In this document: positions 18,617 to 27,762 of the stretch, in pieces
Layout: each line of letters opens with the position of its first letter
Position numbering within the stretch: the stretch's first letter is position 1
Assembly (NCBI GenBank): GCA_945860065.1
Contig: CAMAPI010000016.1
Coordinates: 1 to 33,099, forward strand
DNA: 33,099 bases
Source: Chryseobacterium gleum
Lineage (GTDB): Bacteria > Bacteroidota > Bacteroidia > Flavobacteriales_D > Crocinitomicaceae
Reading direction: 5' to 3'
Made by a program: the position numbers and the translations under genes
The notes under the pieces: generated by a model
What the model saw: only the letters and a program-made list of their open reading frames with translations
Databases searched by the model: none
What the model was told of the DNA's origin: nothing

Positions 18617-19033
18617 ATGTATCCACCAGAATTAGTACAACCAATGAAAGATGACCTAACAAGTGTTGGGTTTGAACAAATGACAAATAGCACAGAAGTA
18701 GATCAAGCAATTAACGAAGCAAACGGGACGATGTTAGTCGTTGTAAATTCTGTTTGTGGCTGTGCTGCTGGAAATATGCGTCCTGGAGTAAAGTTGTCGC
18801 TACACCACGATAAATTCCCAAACAAATTAACAACTGTTTTTGCAGGTGTTGATACGGATGCAGTCGCACAAGCGAGAAAATACTTCTTGCCTTATCCTCC
18901 ATCTTCACCATCCATTGCCTTATTCAAGGATGGTAAATTAGTTCATTTCTTGGAACGTCATCACATTGAAGGCGGCAGCGCACAAATGATTGCGGCTAAT
19001 CTTGCTGCCGCTTACGATGAGTTTTGTGAATGA
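18617..19033 (+). CDS. BrxA/BrxB family bacilliredoxin
   Basis: A 138-residue cytosolic thiol-disulfide protein of the YphP/YqiW family, which removes bacillithiol from S-bacillithiolated proteins. The N-terminus MYPPELVQPMKDDLTSVGF and the active site VNSVCGCAAGNMRPG are diagnostic, with the family's CGC at Cys47-Gly48-Cys49. SPSIALFKDGKLVHFLERHHIEG follows in two blocks, with the usual proline and RHxIEG segment. The presence of this enzyme implies that the organism makes bacillithiol or a similar thiol, which is known for many Bacteroidota. It overlaps the next gene by ATGA, so the two are co-translated. It has its own promoter box 19 nt upstream. Confidence 0.93.
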   Translation: MYPPELVQPMKDDLTSVGFEQMTNSTEVDQAINEANGTMLVVVNSVCGCAAGNMRPGVKLSLHHDKFPNKLTTVFAGVDTDAVAQARKYFLPYPPSSPSIALFKDGKLVHFLERHHIEGGSAQMIAANLAAAYDEFCE

Positions 19034-19350
19034 AACGCATTTATCAGTTAAATTCTTGTGACAATTGTCGCAAATTAATAAAAGCATTTTCGGATTCTTC
19101 CGAATATGAAATCATTGACATTAAGTCAGCTGGTATTTCAGCTGAGGGTTTAGATTTCATGAAGGAATTAGCAGGGTCTTACGAGGCCCTGTTTTCCAAA
19201 CGAGCGATTAAATACAAGTCCTTAGGATTGAAAGATAAAAATCTTTCTGAAGCGGAAATGCGTCAATTTATTATGGACGAATACACCTTTCTGAAGCGTC
19301 CGGTTCGTATAGATGGAAGCGCCATTTTCATCGGGAAATTAAGCGATTAA
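19030..19350 (+). CDS. ArsC/Spx family protein
   Basis: A 106-residue thioredoxin-fold protein. It begins KRIYQLNSCDNCRKLIKAF, with a CxxC at Cys10 and Cys13, the same spacing and position as in Spx. The region FLKRPVRIDG near residue 90 holds the RPV segment shared by arsenate reductases and Spx. The central part has many Lys and Glu residues typical of the family. It could be a glutaredoxin-type arsenate reductase (only one catalytic Cys is needed) or an Spx/YffB-like regulator. No arsR, acr3 or other arsenic gene is adjacent, which speaks against a dedicated arsenic operon. It starts in the bacilliredoxin stop (ATGA overlap), suggesting a joint thiol-redox role. Its stop shares TTAA with hemW. 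Confidence 0.85.
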   Translation: MKRIYQLNSCDNCRKLIKAFSDSSEYEIIDIKSAGISAEGLDFMKELAGSYEALFSKRAIKYKSLGLKDKNLSEAEMRQFIMDEYTFLKRPVRIDGSAIFIGKLSD

Positions 19351-20474
19351 TCCAAGCGAAAAAACGAGGAAGATATTCCGTCAGCTTGTAATTTTCCTTT
19401 TTCAGTGAGGAGAAAACAGCTTGGTTCTTCCAGCATCATTCCATTGGCAAGATACGTAGCTAGTTGTTTGTGTTCATCCGTTTGAAATCCACCTAGTTTC
19501 TGAACTTTTTCCTTGGTCACGCCCCACTTCGTTCTTAGTCCCGTCAAAAAACACTCATTCCATTGCGAAGCCAGACTTAACACTTCTTTTTCAAACCAAT
19601 TTTCATTTTTTCCTACTTGCTGATAGTATTTTGTGTTATTCGCGACATTCCACCTGCGTTCTTCCCCATTAAAAGAATGCGCACTTGGACCCACGCCTAA
19701 ATAAGGTGAAAAGTTCCAGTAGGCTGAATTGTGTTTTGCATACATTTCATCCTTTGCGAAATTGGAAATCTCATATTGTTCGAATCCAGCTAAGCCTAGT
19801 GTACTCACAAGCAATTCAAATTGTTCACTTTGTCGGTCCTCTGTTGGACGAGTCAATTTTCCCTTCGCTACAAAATCATTCAAGGCCGTTTTCGGTTCGA
19901 TGGTCAAACAATAAGAAGAAATATGCTGGACATTCAAGGACATCGCGCGGTTCAAATGTTCCATCCATTGTTCATTGGATAATCCAGGTAAACCATAGAT
20001 GAGATCGATGCTGAGGTTTGTGAATCCAAGGCTTTGAGCGAGGCGAACTGCATCCGTTCCTTGTTCTAGGGTGTGCGAACGATTCATCCAACTCAAATCA
20101 CTTTCTTGAAAGGACTGAAGTCCTATGCTCAAGCGATTAATCCCCAGTTTTTTCCAAGCCAACAAATTCGCTTCGTGCGCATCTTCTGGATTCACCTCAA
20201 ACGTTATTTCCGGAGCAGGCGAAAGCTGGAAGTTTTCATGAATGCACGCTAAGATTTGTGTCAGCTCATCAATGCTGAGTAAGCTCGGGGTTCCACCGCC
20301 AAAATAAATCGTTTCGATGGATTCCGAATTCAATTCATCTTTCCGCAAGACCAATTCCAAGCAAATTGCTGCGATCAGATCGGGACGATACTTCGAAAAG
20401 GTCGTTGAAAAATGAAAATCACAATACGAACACCGCTTTTTACAAAAAGGAATGTGCACATAAATTCCTGCCAT
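19347..20474 (-). CDS. hemW: Radical SAM heme chaperone HemW
   Basis: A 375-residue radical SAM protein. The cluster motif FCKKRCSYCDF has Cys11, Cys15 and Cys18 (CX3CX2C), close to the start MAGIYVHIPF. Then TIYFGGGTPSLLS (SAM-binding GGGTPS), EVNPEDAHE, INRLSIGLQSF and DLIYGLPGLSNEQW follow in family order. It ends in the HemN-like C-terminal domain with RTKWGV. HemW proteins are often misnamed coproporphyrinogen oxidase; the lack of the longer HemN N-terminal lead and the short length favour HemW, which inserts heme into target proteins. It lies 12 bp after the protease gene on the same strand, third in a putative unit. Confidence 0.93.
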   Translation of the reverse strand: MAGIYVHIPFCKKRCSYCDFHFSTTFSKYRPDLIAAICLELVLRKDELNSESIETIYFGGGTPSLLSIDELTQILACIHENFQLSPAPEITFEVNPEDAHEANLLAWKKLGINRLSIGLQSFQESDLSWMNRSHTLEQGTDAVRLAQSLGFTNLSIDLIYGLPGLSNEQWMEHLNRAMSLNVQHISSYCLTIEPKTALNDFVAKGKLTRPTEDRQSEQFELLVSTLGLAGFEQYEISNFAKDEMYAKHNSAYWNFSPYLGVGPSAHSFNGEERRWNVANNTKYYQQVGKNENWFEKEVLSLASQWNECFLTGLRTKWGVTKEKVQKLGGFQTDEHKQLATYLANGMMLEEPSCFLLTEKGKLQADGISSSFFRLD

Positions 20475-20486
20475 TCCTATCGCCTA

Positions 20487-22820
20487 TTAGTGTTTAATGA
20501 ATGTCTTCGTGGAAGTTAATCCATTCGCAAAATTCACTTTCACAAAATAAGTTCCATTGGACAAAGACTCTGTAGTCAGGTTTCCTAAGTTGTTTTGGAT
20601 GGTTTGACGCAAAATAGTTTTGCCGTACAAATCAAGAATCACCAAATCTGTTGCTTGTCCGTGTTGAACAGCTACGCTTAAGTTTCCTTTTGTCGGATTC
20701 GGATAAACATTCCATTGCATGAGTCCAAGTTCTTCCACTCCTGAATCATCCGTGTTTTTAATGATGTCTGATGCCATGTCACCGAAATCCGCAGTTGAAA
20801 GCGTATACAATACCGCAGAAGCATTATCTAATAAGGTTAAATTACCATCTACATTGGATGCTCCCCACTGAGCAGCAGCTAATCCGTCTCCATAATAATC
20901 GTAAATCGTAAACGTATAACAATCGGTAAGCGAAATTGGAATGTCGTAGTTATATGTTGTATTTCCAACTAGTGGCGCGGTAGGGTCCGTCGGTGCAGGG
21001 CTATTTCCCGTTCCATAATTACCCACAAAACTTTCATTTCCTTCGAACCAAACAACGTTTCCATTGCTCGCAGTTAATTCCATGTACGTTTCATCTGGAT
21101 AGTTGTCCGATAACAACGTGACTTTTAATAATCCGATAGTTTGATCAATCGGATCAACCGTTAAGGAGCTATTGGCAACATCGTTTATGGCGTTCTCATC
21201 AATTCCTGCATTCGGATTTGAAACACTCGCATTAAACGTATGATTTCCAGGTGTCAAATTGATTGCTGGCAAGGTGATTAATGTTGTTTGCCACTGCGCT
21301 AAAGAGCCGCTCCAATTATAGATTTGATTCGCTCCGCCATCGATTGAATACGTCACAACAGCCGATGTAAGCACGCTGGTTCCAGAATTAGCGATCGTTA
21401 CTTTTGGCGTATAATTTGTCCCGCAGAAAGCCGTCAATTCCAACATTGGACTTGAAAGACCTGCGTCTAGAAGTGCTACTGTTGCATTTGAAGGATCAAA
21501 TCCGTCAATGAATTGTGCTCCGACATTGTTTGGGTCTAACCAGCATTTCAATTGATTCGTTGTGTTACTTCCAGCTGGCTCCCAGGATACACTTACTTTG
21601 CCGTATTCATCAGATAGATTGGCTGCTCCACAAGCAGATGCTCCACCATGAAGTTGACCAATAATTCGGTGATTCTGGTCAAACAATGGAGAACCGGAAG
21701 AGCCTCCTTCGGTCACACCACTATCCCAGGTTGTTACTCCCCAGTGGCTGTTTGGCGGATTATTTCCAAACGTTGTTGAAATCAAAGGGTCGTTTTCAAA
21801 GGAGATTTTTTTAATGTCTCCAGATGGATGATGGATTCCTACTGCTGAAGTTGGCGTGTTACCAGAGCGATCCCAGCCTGAAAAATAGGGGGTGTAAGCT
21901 ACCGGGACTGTTCCGGCCGATAATCCGCCCGTGATTTCTACTAAACAAAAATCAGATGCCGCCGCTCTAGAGCGAAGCACTGCTCCTGACAAAGATTGAA
22001 ATGTTGGAGAGGCCGCTGGATTATTACAATCCACCGATTGCCAATTGAAACGAAAAATCCATGAAGCAGGATTGCTGTAACAATGGTCAGCTGTTAGCAC
22101 GTATGGTTTTCCATCATTTAAGGTATTGTTGATTAAAGAACCTGAACAAAAGCCACTGCTTCCAGAAACTAACATCACGGCACCATTGCGTTGTTGTGTC
22201 CATGGTAGCCCCTCTGAACAATTCACATTTCTATTACAAGAGCCCGAACTTCCAAATGCTTTCGATTGAAATTCCGAAGCTGTTCTATACCCATGCGTGA
22301 CAACACCAATTTGCACATGACCTTGCGCATTGTTTTTAGGAACAAAATACTCCACAATAGAAGTATTTCCAGGTACTAATTCTGTCCCCAATTGTCCATC
22401 ATATAAATGATTCGCCGTAAAATTTCCGAGAATAAAATCCTTTTCAGGGTTGAATATATACAACTGATTTCCAGTAGGAATAACCGTATGGTCAAATGTT
22501 AAATTAATGGTTAAGGCATTTTCACAATGCACCACTAAATGCCAAATTCGGTCTCCATTTGGAAGGGTGGTCCAGGTACCTGTATTATCCGTATTCAGGT
22601 TGGTGTAGTTATTCCAACCAAAACGCCAAGGAGCAGTTCCGGATCCATCGACTAATTCATCCTCCGCTCTTAAGGCCTGAATATCCGGTTGCGAAAAATT
22701 GATTTTTGTCAATTCCCTCAGATTAATTGACGTTTTATAGGCTTTTTTTGCTCCGTCTCCTTGTTGAGAGAATCCATTAAAAGCGAGTATTGTGAGTAAT
22801 AAGGTAAGAGTTATTTTCAT
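20487..22820 (-). CDS. Secreted lysyl-endopeptidase-like serine protease with CARDB-like and T9SS domains
   Basis: A 777-residue exported protease. The signal peptide is MKITLTLLLTILAFNGFSQ. After a propeptide (about 20-190) the trypsin-like catalytic domain shows the triad His246 (VLTADHC), Asp290 (ASDFCLVEI) and Ser375 (TEGGSSGSPLF). GWDRSG, IHHPSGDIKKIS and IIGQLHGGASACG make it a near relative of Achromobacter lysyl endopeptidase. Asp404 in LSDEYGKVSVSW lies where the lysine-specificity Asp of that enzyme is expected, so cleavage after lysine is likely. A CARDB-like domain (about 460-560, YTPKVTIANSGTSVLTSAVV) and a module with DCYTFTIYDYYGDGL follow. The end is a T9SS type A domain (WNVYPNPTKGNLSV). 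It lies between the thioredoxin and hemW genes, 8 and 12 bp apart. Confidence 0.92.
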   Translation of the reverse strand: MKITLTLLLTILAFNGFSQQGDGAKKAYKTSINLRELTKINFSQPDIQALRAEDELVDGSGTAPWRFGWNNYTNLNTDNTGTWTTLPNGDRIWHLVVHCENALTINLTFDHTVIPTGNQLYIFNPEKDFILGNFTANHLYDGQLGTELVPGNTSIVEYFVPKNNAQGHVQIGVVTHGYRTASEFQSKAFGSSGSCNRNVNCSEGLPWTQQRNGAVMLVSGSSGFCSGSLINNTLNDGKPYVLTADHCYSNPASWIFRFNWQSVDCNNPAASPTFQSLSGAVLRSRAAASDFCLVEITGGLSAGTVPVAYTPYFSGWDRSGNTPTSAVGIHHPSGDIKKISFENDPLISTTFGNNPPNSHWGVTTWDSGVTEGGSSGSPLFDQNHRIIGQLHGGASACGAANLSDEYGKVSVSWEPAGSNTTNQLKCWLDPNNVGAQFIDGFDPSNATVALLDAGLSSPMLELTAFCGTNYTPKVTIANSGTSVLTSAVVTYSIDGGANQIYNWSGSLAQWQTTLITLPAINLTPGNHTFNASVSNPNAGIDENAINDVANSSLTVDPIDQTIGLLKVTLLSDNYPDETYMELTASNGNVVWFEGNESFVGNYGTGNSPAPTDPTAPLVGNTTYNYDIPISLTDCYTFTIYDYYGDGLAAAQWGASNVDGNLTLLDNASAVLYTLSTADFGDMASDIIKNTDDSGVEELGLMQWNVYPNPTKGNLSVAVQHGQATDLVILDLYGKTILRQTIQNNLGNLTTESLSNGTYFVKVNFANGLTSTKTFIKH

Positions 22821-22828
22821 CGATAATA

Positions 22829-23443
22829 TTAATTTGTGATTCGTTTAATCCCACATCCTTTAGGTGCAGTTGAGTCTGTTTTTATCTTCTTTTGAGCCGC
22901 TAGTTGTTGCATAGCATCCACTAGGTAAGGCACATCTTCTTTTCGTTGTTTATCCCAAAGGTTATCGATAGAACCCATGTACACCAACTCCATTTTTGCA
23001 TTTAGAAGAAATACGTGAGGTGTCGTTTTCGCTCCAAAAATATTAGCCATTGTTGAATTGACATCCACTAAATAGGGCATTTTATAGCGCTGTGCTTCTG
23101 CATGTTTCAGCATTTCTTCGTAAGAATCAGCACCTGTTCGTTTTCCTTCGTTTGAATTCACCAAGATCATCCCGATATTCAAGCTTTCAGCCAAGTCGTA
23201 AAGTGTATTGTATTGTCTTTCCCATCCAGGAAAATCTTCAGTTCCAACAACGAATGGACAGGTATTACACGAGAAAACAACCAGTATCCCGTTTGCTTTT
23301 TTAGAATCATTCAAGGAGGTCGTTTCCCCGATGGTGCTTTGGAGTTGATCATCCAACATCACGGGCACAGCGCCCAATTTCAGTTGAGCATTTAAGGAAA
23401 TTGTACAAAAAAGGAGGAATAGAACGGAGAGCGTTTTTTTCAT
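22829..23443 (-). CDS. Exported thioredoxin-family protein
   Basis: A 204-residue protein with a signal peptide MKKTLSVLFLLFCTISLNAQ. The redoxin/thioredoxin domain has the active site FSCNTCPFVVG with Cys59 and Cys62 (CxxC). Further conserved parts are NSNEGKRTGADSYEEML, YKMPYLVDVNSTMANIFGAK, and the cis-proline region TTPHVFLLN. It ends near KGCGIKRITN, a Cys-containing tail I associate with this subgroup of redoxin proteins. It probably acts in the periplasm, where it may reduce disulfides or peroxides. It is first in a minus unit with the protease and hemW; the upstream box TAACTTTC (23470-23463) is one base off the consensus, 19 nt before the ATG. Substrate unknown. Confidence 0.88.
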   Translation of the reverse strand: MKKTLSVLFLLFCTISLNAQLKLGAVPVMLDDQLQSTIGETTSLNDSKKANGILVVFSCNTCPFVVGTEDFPGWERQYNTLYDLAESLNIGMILVNSNEGKRTGADSYEEMLKHAEAQRYKMPYLVDVNSTMANIFGAKTTPHVFLLNAKMELVYMGSIDNLWDKQRKEDVPYLVDAMQQLAAQKKIKTDSTAPKGCGIKRITN

Positions 23444-23525
23444 AAGGATAAAATTTAAAAGAGAAAGTTACGACTTTTCTTTTATTTACGACATCGTTTG
23501 GCATAAAAACCTGCAGTACATGTTG

Positions 23526-23533
23526 TATATTTG
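23526..23533 (+). promoter_or_regulatory. -7 promoter box of udk and the histidine kinase
   Basis: TATATTTG matches TAnnTTTG exactly, 15 nt before the ATG at 23549. Immediately after it, TGAGGAG (23534-23540) resembles a Shine-Dalgarno sequence, with 8 nt to the ATG, which is unusual for Bacteroidota. A TTG lies at 23498-23500, 25 bp upstream, slightly too far for the usual -33 element. Confidence 0.55.
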
Positions 23534-23548
23534 TGAGGAGTATCGTGC

Positions 23549-24184
23549 ATGAAAAAGAAACCATTTGTTGTTGGAATATGTGGGGGTAGTGGCTCGGGTA
23601 AAACCACATTACTTCGTAGATTGTCAGAATCATTCGGGGGAATAACGCCTTCCGTATTTTCCATGGATAATTATTATCATCCGCTTGACATGCAATCCAT
23701 AGATGCGAATGGGAAAGTAAACTTTGACTTGCCTACTGCATTGGACCAATTTAAATTGGAGGAAGACCTTCATGCATTAGTTGCCGGTAATCCAATAGAA
23801 GTAAAAGAATACTTTTTCAATGCCCCGCCAAATAAGAACGTTTTATTGACCATTCAGCCGAGCGAGGTGCTTATTGTGGAAGGCTTGTTTCTGTTTCATT
23901 ATGAAAAAGTATTTGAAAAACTGGACTTCAGTATTTTCGTAGATGTTGACCACCAAACACAATTAGATCGACGTATCTACCGGGATCAAGAAACACGTGG
24001 TTATAAAAGGTCTGAAATCATCTATCAATGGGATCATCATGTGCTGCCGTGTTACCAAGATTACATCGAACCTTACAAAGAGCAAGCTCATTTTATTTTC
24101 AGAAATGACCACCGTGCAGATGCCGATTTTGTACACTTATTTCATGCGCTTTCCGGCTTGACAAAAATGGAACTGCAAACATGA
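23549..24184 (+). CDS. udk: Uridine kinase (phosphoribulokinase/uridine kinase family)
   Basis: Udk phosphorylates uridine and cytidine in pyrimidine salvage. The 211 residues match the family length (E. coli 213). The P-loop is ICGGSGSGKTTLLRRL (Gly12 to Thr19). SMDNYYHPLDMQ holds the substrate-binding Asp and Tyr, FDLPTALDQFKLEEDL is the family's NFDxPxA block, and LIVEGLFLFHYEKV and DRRIYRDQETRGYKR complete the nucleoside kinase core. The end of the gene overlaps the next by ATGA, so the kinase and the histidine kinase are translationally coupled. It has an exact -7 box and a Shine-Dalgarno-like TGAGGAG upstream. The name is fairly secure, but specificity within the family (uridine versus another nucleoside) cannot be read from sequence alone. 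Confidence 0.92.
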   Translation: MKKKPFVVGICGGSGSGKTTLLRRLSESFGGITPSVFSMDNYYHPLDMQSIDANGKVNFDLPTALDQFKLEEDLHALVAGNPIEVKEYFFNAPPNKNVLLTIQPSEVLIVEGLFLFHYEKVFEKLDFSIFVDVDHQTQLDRRIYRDQETRGYKRSEIIYQWDHHVLPCYQDYIEPYKEQAHFIFRNDHRADADFVHLFHALSGLTKMELQT

Positions 24185-27100
24185 AAAAATGGGTAGACAT
24201 AACCCTGAATATCAAGTATTTTATACTTGCCTTCCTTTCTTTTTCGTGTTTTCTCTTCCTGCAAGTTAATCAAGCGAACGAAGATTCCGTTTCCATCGAA
24301 AAATTTCAAGAGGTTTTTCTACAACAAGAGAAAAAACTAAAAAAAAGTGCTGTTTCGGCACTTCATGCGTACCACACACAAGGCGAAATCCCTGTGAACG
24401 AACACTTTAATGTTCACATTTACCAACAAGATCGTCTGGTCAAATGGAACACAAACCAAATGCCTGTTTCTAATTTTACCACCATTCAATTTCCGAACAA
24501 TGGGGTATTCAAACTGCAAAATGGTTGGTATTATGGCGCTGTTTATAAAAAGGGGAAATACAGTTGTTCCGCCTCATTTTCCATTCTAAGTGAATATGCA
24601 TATTCCAATGAATTTATAAGCTCAAAACCGAATTCCATTTTTGGCCTTATTCCATTTCGCATTTCTTTAGATGCCAATCAAGGCTTTCCTATTTACAGCC
24701 TGTCCAAACACTATTGTTTTTCCATCATTCCGATTCATGACAACCAAGGAACAAATAGTTGGGTGATTTTACCGTTGATTTTAATTGGGTTAATCAGTCT
24801 ATTGTACGCTTGCTATGAATTGGTAGAGAAACAAAAAAGGTGGCGATGGATATTCGTCTTGAGTTTACTCTGCGTGCGCATACTATTGTTTGAGGTCCCC
24901 TTAGAATCCCTCTTTGAACAAGCCGGTTTTATGGACGCGAATTTATTTGCCTACAATGAGTGGTTCCCCCGTTTTTTTGATTTTTGCATAAATAGCGTAT
25001 TCATTGCCTTTGGACTAATGACACTCTTCAAGTCATTTAAGGAAAACCAACACCCATCTTCCAAGTGGATACAATACCTTGGGGTTTTAGGGACTTGGTG
25101 GGTTATAATTTCCTTGATTAAAATGCTTCTTTTACACTCCAGCATTCCGTTAAACTTCAGTCATTTTTTCGATTTAAATAGCCTTTCCTTTGTCTTCTTG
25201 GCCTTAATTGGATTATTGTTTCTGAGCTTCCAGATCATTGCCTTCGGGATGATAAGTGTCTTTCAAGAAAGGCCTAGACAATTGCTTATTGCGCTTGTCA
25301 TTTCAGCTGCATTCTTCGTTGTTTATTGGAGTATTAGCGGACAAACGGGATTTTCCCTCATTACATGGTTATTTCCTATTTTCATTGTCCTACTTCACTT
25401 GTTTTTCGGCAAACGAATAAACAGTTTACAGAAATTCTCCTTTCAGTTATTATTACTGTGTTCGTTTTCTTTCATTTTTGTGCACGAATTAATCCAAAAA
25501 AACGAGCAAAAAGACTTAGAAAATCGGGCCATTTATACCATGAATTTGGCTGCTGAAAGGGATGTAAATCTAGAACTTGAATACTTAGAACTCAAAGAAA
25601 AACTGACTCAAGACCGCCTGTTCCGACAATTCGCAGATAGCTCCAAAACGACGATCAATAGTCACTTACTTTCGAACATATTAGAAAAACGTTATTTTCA
25701 TGGATTGTGGGATGGTTACGAATTGTACTTCGATATCTTTGACTCCCAAGAAAGACCTTGTTTCTCCACGGGACAGTATACCTTTAAACAATTAAAAGTA
25801 CTCATCTCTAAGCATGGACAGAAATCAGACATTGATGGGTCCATCTACTTTATGCCGGATGAAGAAAATGGATTGACATATATTATACTTGAGAAAATCC
25901 AACAGGGTGCTCAGCGATTAACTCTTAGTGTTCGTCTTAAATCAAAACGCATTCCTGAAGAAATCGGTTTCCCGCGTTTGTTGATTTCGGACAAGGCCAA
26001 TGTCATGAATTCTTTGGAAAAATATTCCATTGCGAAATATTCCGAGGGACAATTAATTCATCAATCTGGGGCCTATAATTTTCCCGTTTCTATTCATGCC
26101 TTATTAGGAAATCGCGCGAAAGAAGGGTCCTTTCAACTGGAAGGATTCAACCACTATTTTTACCGTAAATCTTCTGAATATGCGATTGTTATCTCTGTGA
26201 AATCAAAATCCTGGTTTGACTATATTACCTCATTGGCTTATATTTTTTGTTTCTGGGGGATACTGCTTATTGTGATTTATTTAGTGAACGGAAAAGCTGT
26301 CCTCCGAGGAATAGATTTGTCATTTGCATTTAAAATTCAGATTGCATTTGTCATGGTGATCGTATTGTCTTTACTGCTCTATGGTATTGGAAGCGGGGTG
26401 TTCGTAGGTAAGCAATACGAAAGCTTTACACGAAGGAGCATCGAGGAAAAACTGAATTCCATTCAAGAAGAATTAAAATCTAAACTGGCCAACAACGATG
26501 ACTTAGTCATCAGTCGGGACCGTGATCGACTGCAGAATTCATTACAAAAAATAGCGTCTGTTTTTAAAACAGATGTCAACATTTATAATTCGAAAGGACT
26601 TCTAGTCGCTAGTTCGCGTTCAAAGATTTTCGATTTAGGATTGATTAGTGAACAAATGAATCCGAAGGCAATGCACAAATTGATCGACAAACATAGTAGC
26701 TCATTTTCACATACAGAAGAGATTGGTCAACTCGCCTATATCTCTTCGTATTTACCCGTTTTCAATGAAGACCATCAGGAAATAGGGTTTATCAACTTGC
26801 AGCATTTTGGACAACAACAAGAATACGAGAATCAAATTGAAACGTTTGTTACTTCTATAATCAATGTCTTTATTTTATTGCTAGCGCTTTCCGTGATTAT
26901 TGGACTACTCGTTTCGAATTGGCTCATTGAGCCACTTGTCGTTTTGAAAAAGCACATGTCTAGCATCCAGTTTGGAAAAGAAAATAAACACATTAAATAC
27001 CAGCAGAAAGATGAAATCGGCGCAATCGTTCAAGCGTACAATGACAAATTAGATGAACTTAAGATTGCTGCACAACATTTAGCTTCTACTGAACGCGAGA

Positions 27101-27762
27101 TGGCGTGGAGGGAAATGGCTCAGCAAATTGCCCATGAAATCAAGAATCCATTGACTCCCATGAAATTAAGTATACAGCACCTCTTGCGAAGTTATGACCC
27201 AAAGAATAAAGAGGGGGAACAACAATTAAATCGTGTCCTAGACTCCATCATTGAACAAATCGATGGACTCACCAGAATGGCCAACGAATTTTCTAACTTC
27301 GCGAAAATGCCAGAACCGATTTTACAGCGCGAAAACATGGTGGATATCGTCGGGAAAGTAGTTTCCCTTTACGAAAATGAAGATCAGATTAAGCTGGAAT
27401 TTCATCCTGAATCAAGAGCTATTATGGTCAATGTAGACCGCAATTTATGGATTCAGGTCTTGGTGAATTTGCTGCAAAATGCACAGCAAGCATTGGCCGG
27501 GATTCCGAACGGAAAAATACACATTCAGGTAACCGCAGAAAATCACTATTGCTTGATTCAGGTTTCGGATAATGGCTGTGGTATTTCAAGCGAAGAATCG
27601 TTCCGCATTTTCACGCCGCATTTTACGACCAAGTCTTCGGGAAGTGGCATCGGACTATCCTTAGTAAAACAAATCATTGAAAAACATGGAGGAATGATTT
27701 CGTTTGAATCAAAAGAAAACGAAGGGACAACCTTTCGCATGGAGCTGCCAATGATTGACTAA
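24181..27762 (+). CDS. Large multi-pass membrane sensor histidine kinase (NtrY-like core)
   Basis: A 1193-residue kinase with about 12 predicted membrane segments: one at 12-29, a cluster of eight at about 194-437, two at about 680-703 and 715-740, and the last at about 895-917. Two large soluble domains lie between, at about 30-190 and 440-670, plus a smaller one at 745-890. A HAMP segment follows the last helix. The HisKA motif MAQQIAHEIKNPLTPMKLS has the phosphoacceptor His985. The ATPase domain has the N-box LVNLLQNAQQAL (about 1093-1104) and G-box GSGIGLSLV (Gly1154 on). The core resembles NtrY. No response regulator is beside it, so it is an orphan here. Its start overlaps udk (ATGA). 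The signal sensed is unknown. Confidence 0.9.
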   Translation: MKKWVDITLNIKYFILAFLSFSCFLFLQVNQANEDSVSIEKFQEVFLQQEKKLKKSAVSALHAYHTQGEIPVNEHFNVHIYQQDRLVKWNTNQMPVSNFTTIQFPNNGVFKLQNGWYYGAVYKKGKYSCSASFSILSEYAYSNEFISSKPNSIFGLIPFRISLDANQGFPIYSLSKHYCFSIIPIHDNQGTNSWVILPLILIGLISLLYACYELVEKQKRWRWIFVLSLLCVRILLFEVPLESLFEQAGFMDANLFAYNEWFPRFFDFCINSVFIAFGLMTLFKSFKENQHPSSKWIQYLGVLGTWWVIISLIKMLLLHSSIPLNFSHFFDLNSLSFVFLALIGLLFLSFQIIAFGMISVFQERPRQLLIALVISAAFFVVYWSISGQTGFSLITWLFPIFIVLLHLFFGKRINSLQKFSFQLLLLCSFSFIFVHELIQKNEQKDLENRAIYTMNLAAERDVNLELEYLELKEKLTQDRLFRQFADSSKTTINSHLLSNILEKRYFHGLWDGYELYFDIFDSQERPCFSTGQYTFKQLKVLISKHGQKSDIDGSIYFMPDEENGLTYIILEKIQQGAQRLTLSVRLKSKRIPEEIGFPRLLISDKANVMNSLEKYSIAKYSEGQLIHQSGAYNFPVSIHALLGNRAKEGSFQLEGFNHYFYRKSSEYAIVISVKSKSWFDYITSLAYIFCFWGILLIVIYLVNGKAVLRGIDLSFAFKIQIAFVMVIVLSLLLYGIGSGVFVGKQYESFTRRSIEEKLNSIQEELKSKLANNDDLVISRDRDRLQNSLQKIASVFKTDVNIYNSKGLLVASSRSKIFDLGLISEQMNPKAMHKLIDKHSSSFSHTEEIGQLAYISSYLPVFNEDHQEIGFINLQHFGQQQEYENQIETFVTSIINVFILLLALSVIIGLLVSNWLIEPLVVLKKHMSSIQFGKENKHIKYQQKDEIGAIVQAYNDKLDELKIAAQHLASTEREMAWREMAQQIAHEIKNPLTPMKLSIQHLLRSYDPKNKEGEQQLNRVLDSIIEQIDGLTRMANEFSNFAKMPEPILQRENMVDIVGKVVSLYENEDQIKLEFHPESRAIMVNVDRNLWIQVLVNLLQNAQQALAGIPNGKIHIQVTAENHYCLIQVSDNGCGISSEESFRIFTPHFTTKSSGSGIGLSLVKQIIEKHGGMISFESKENEGTTFRMELPMID

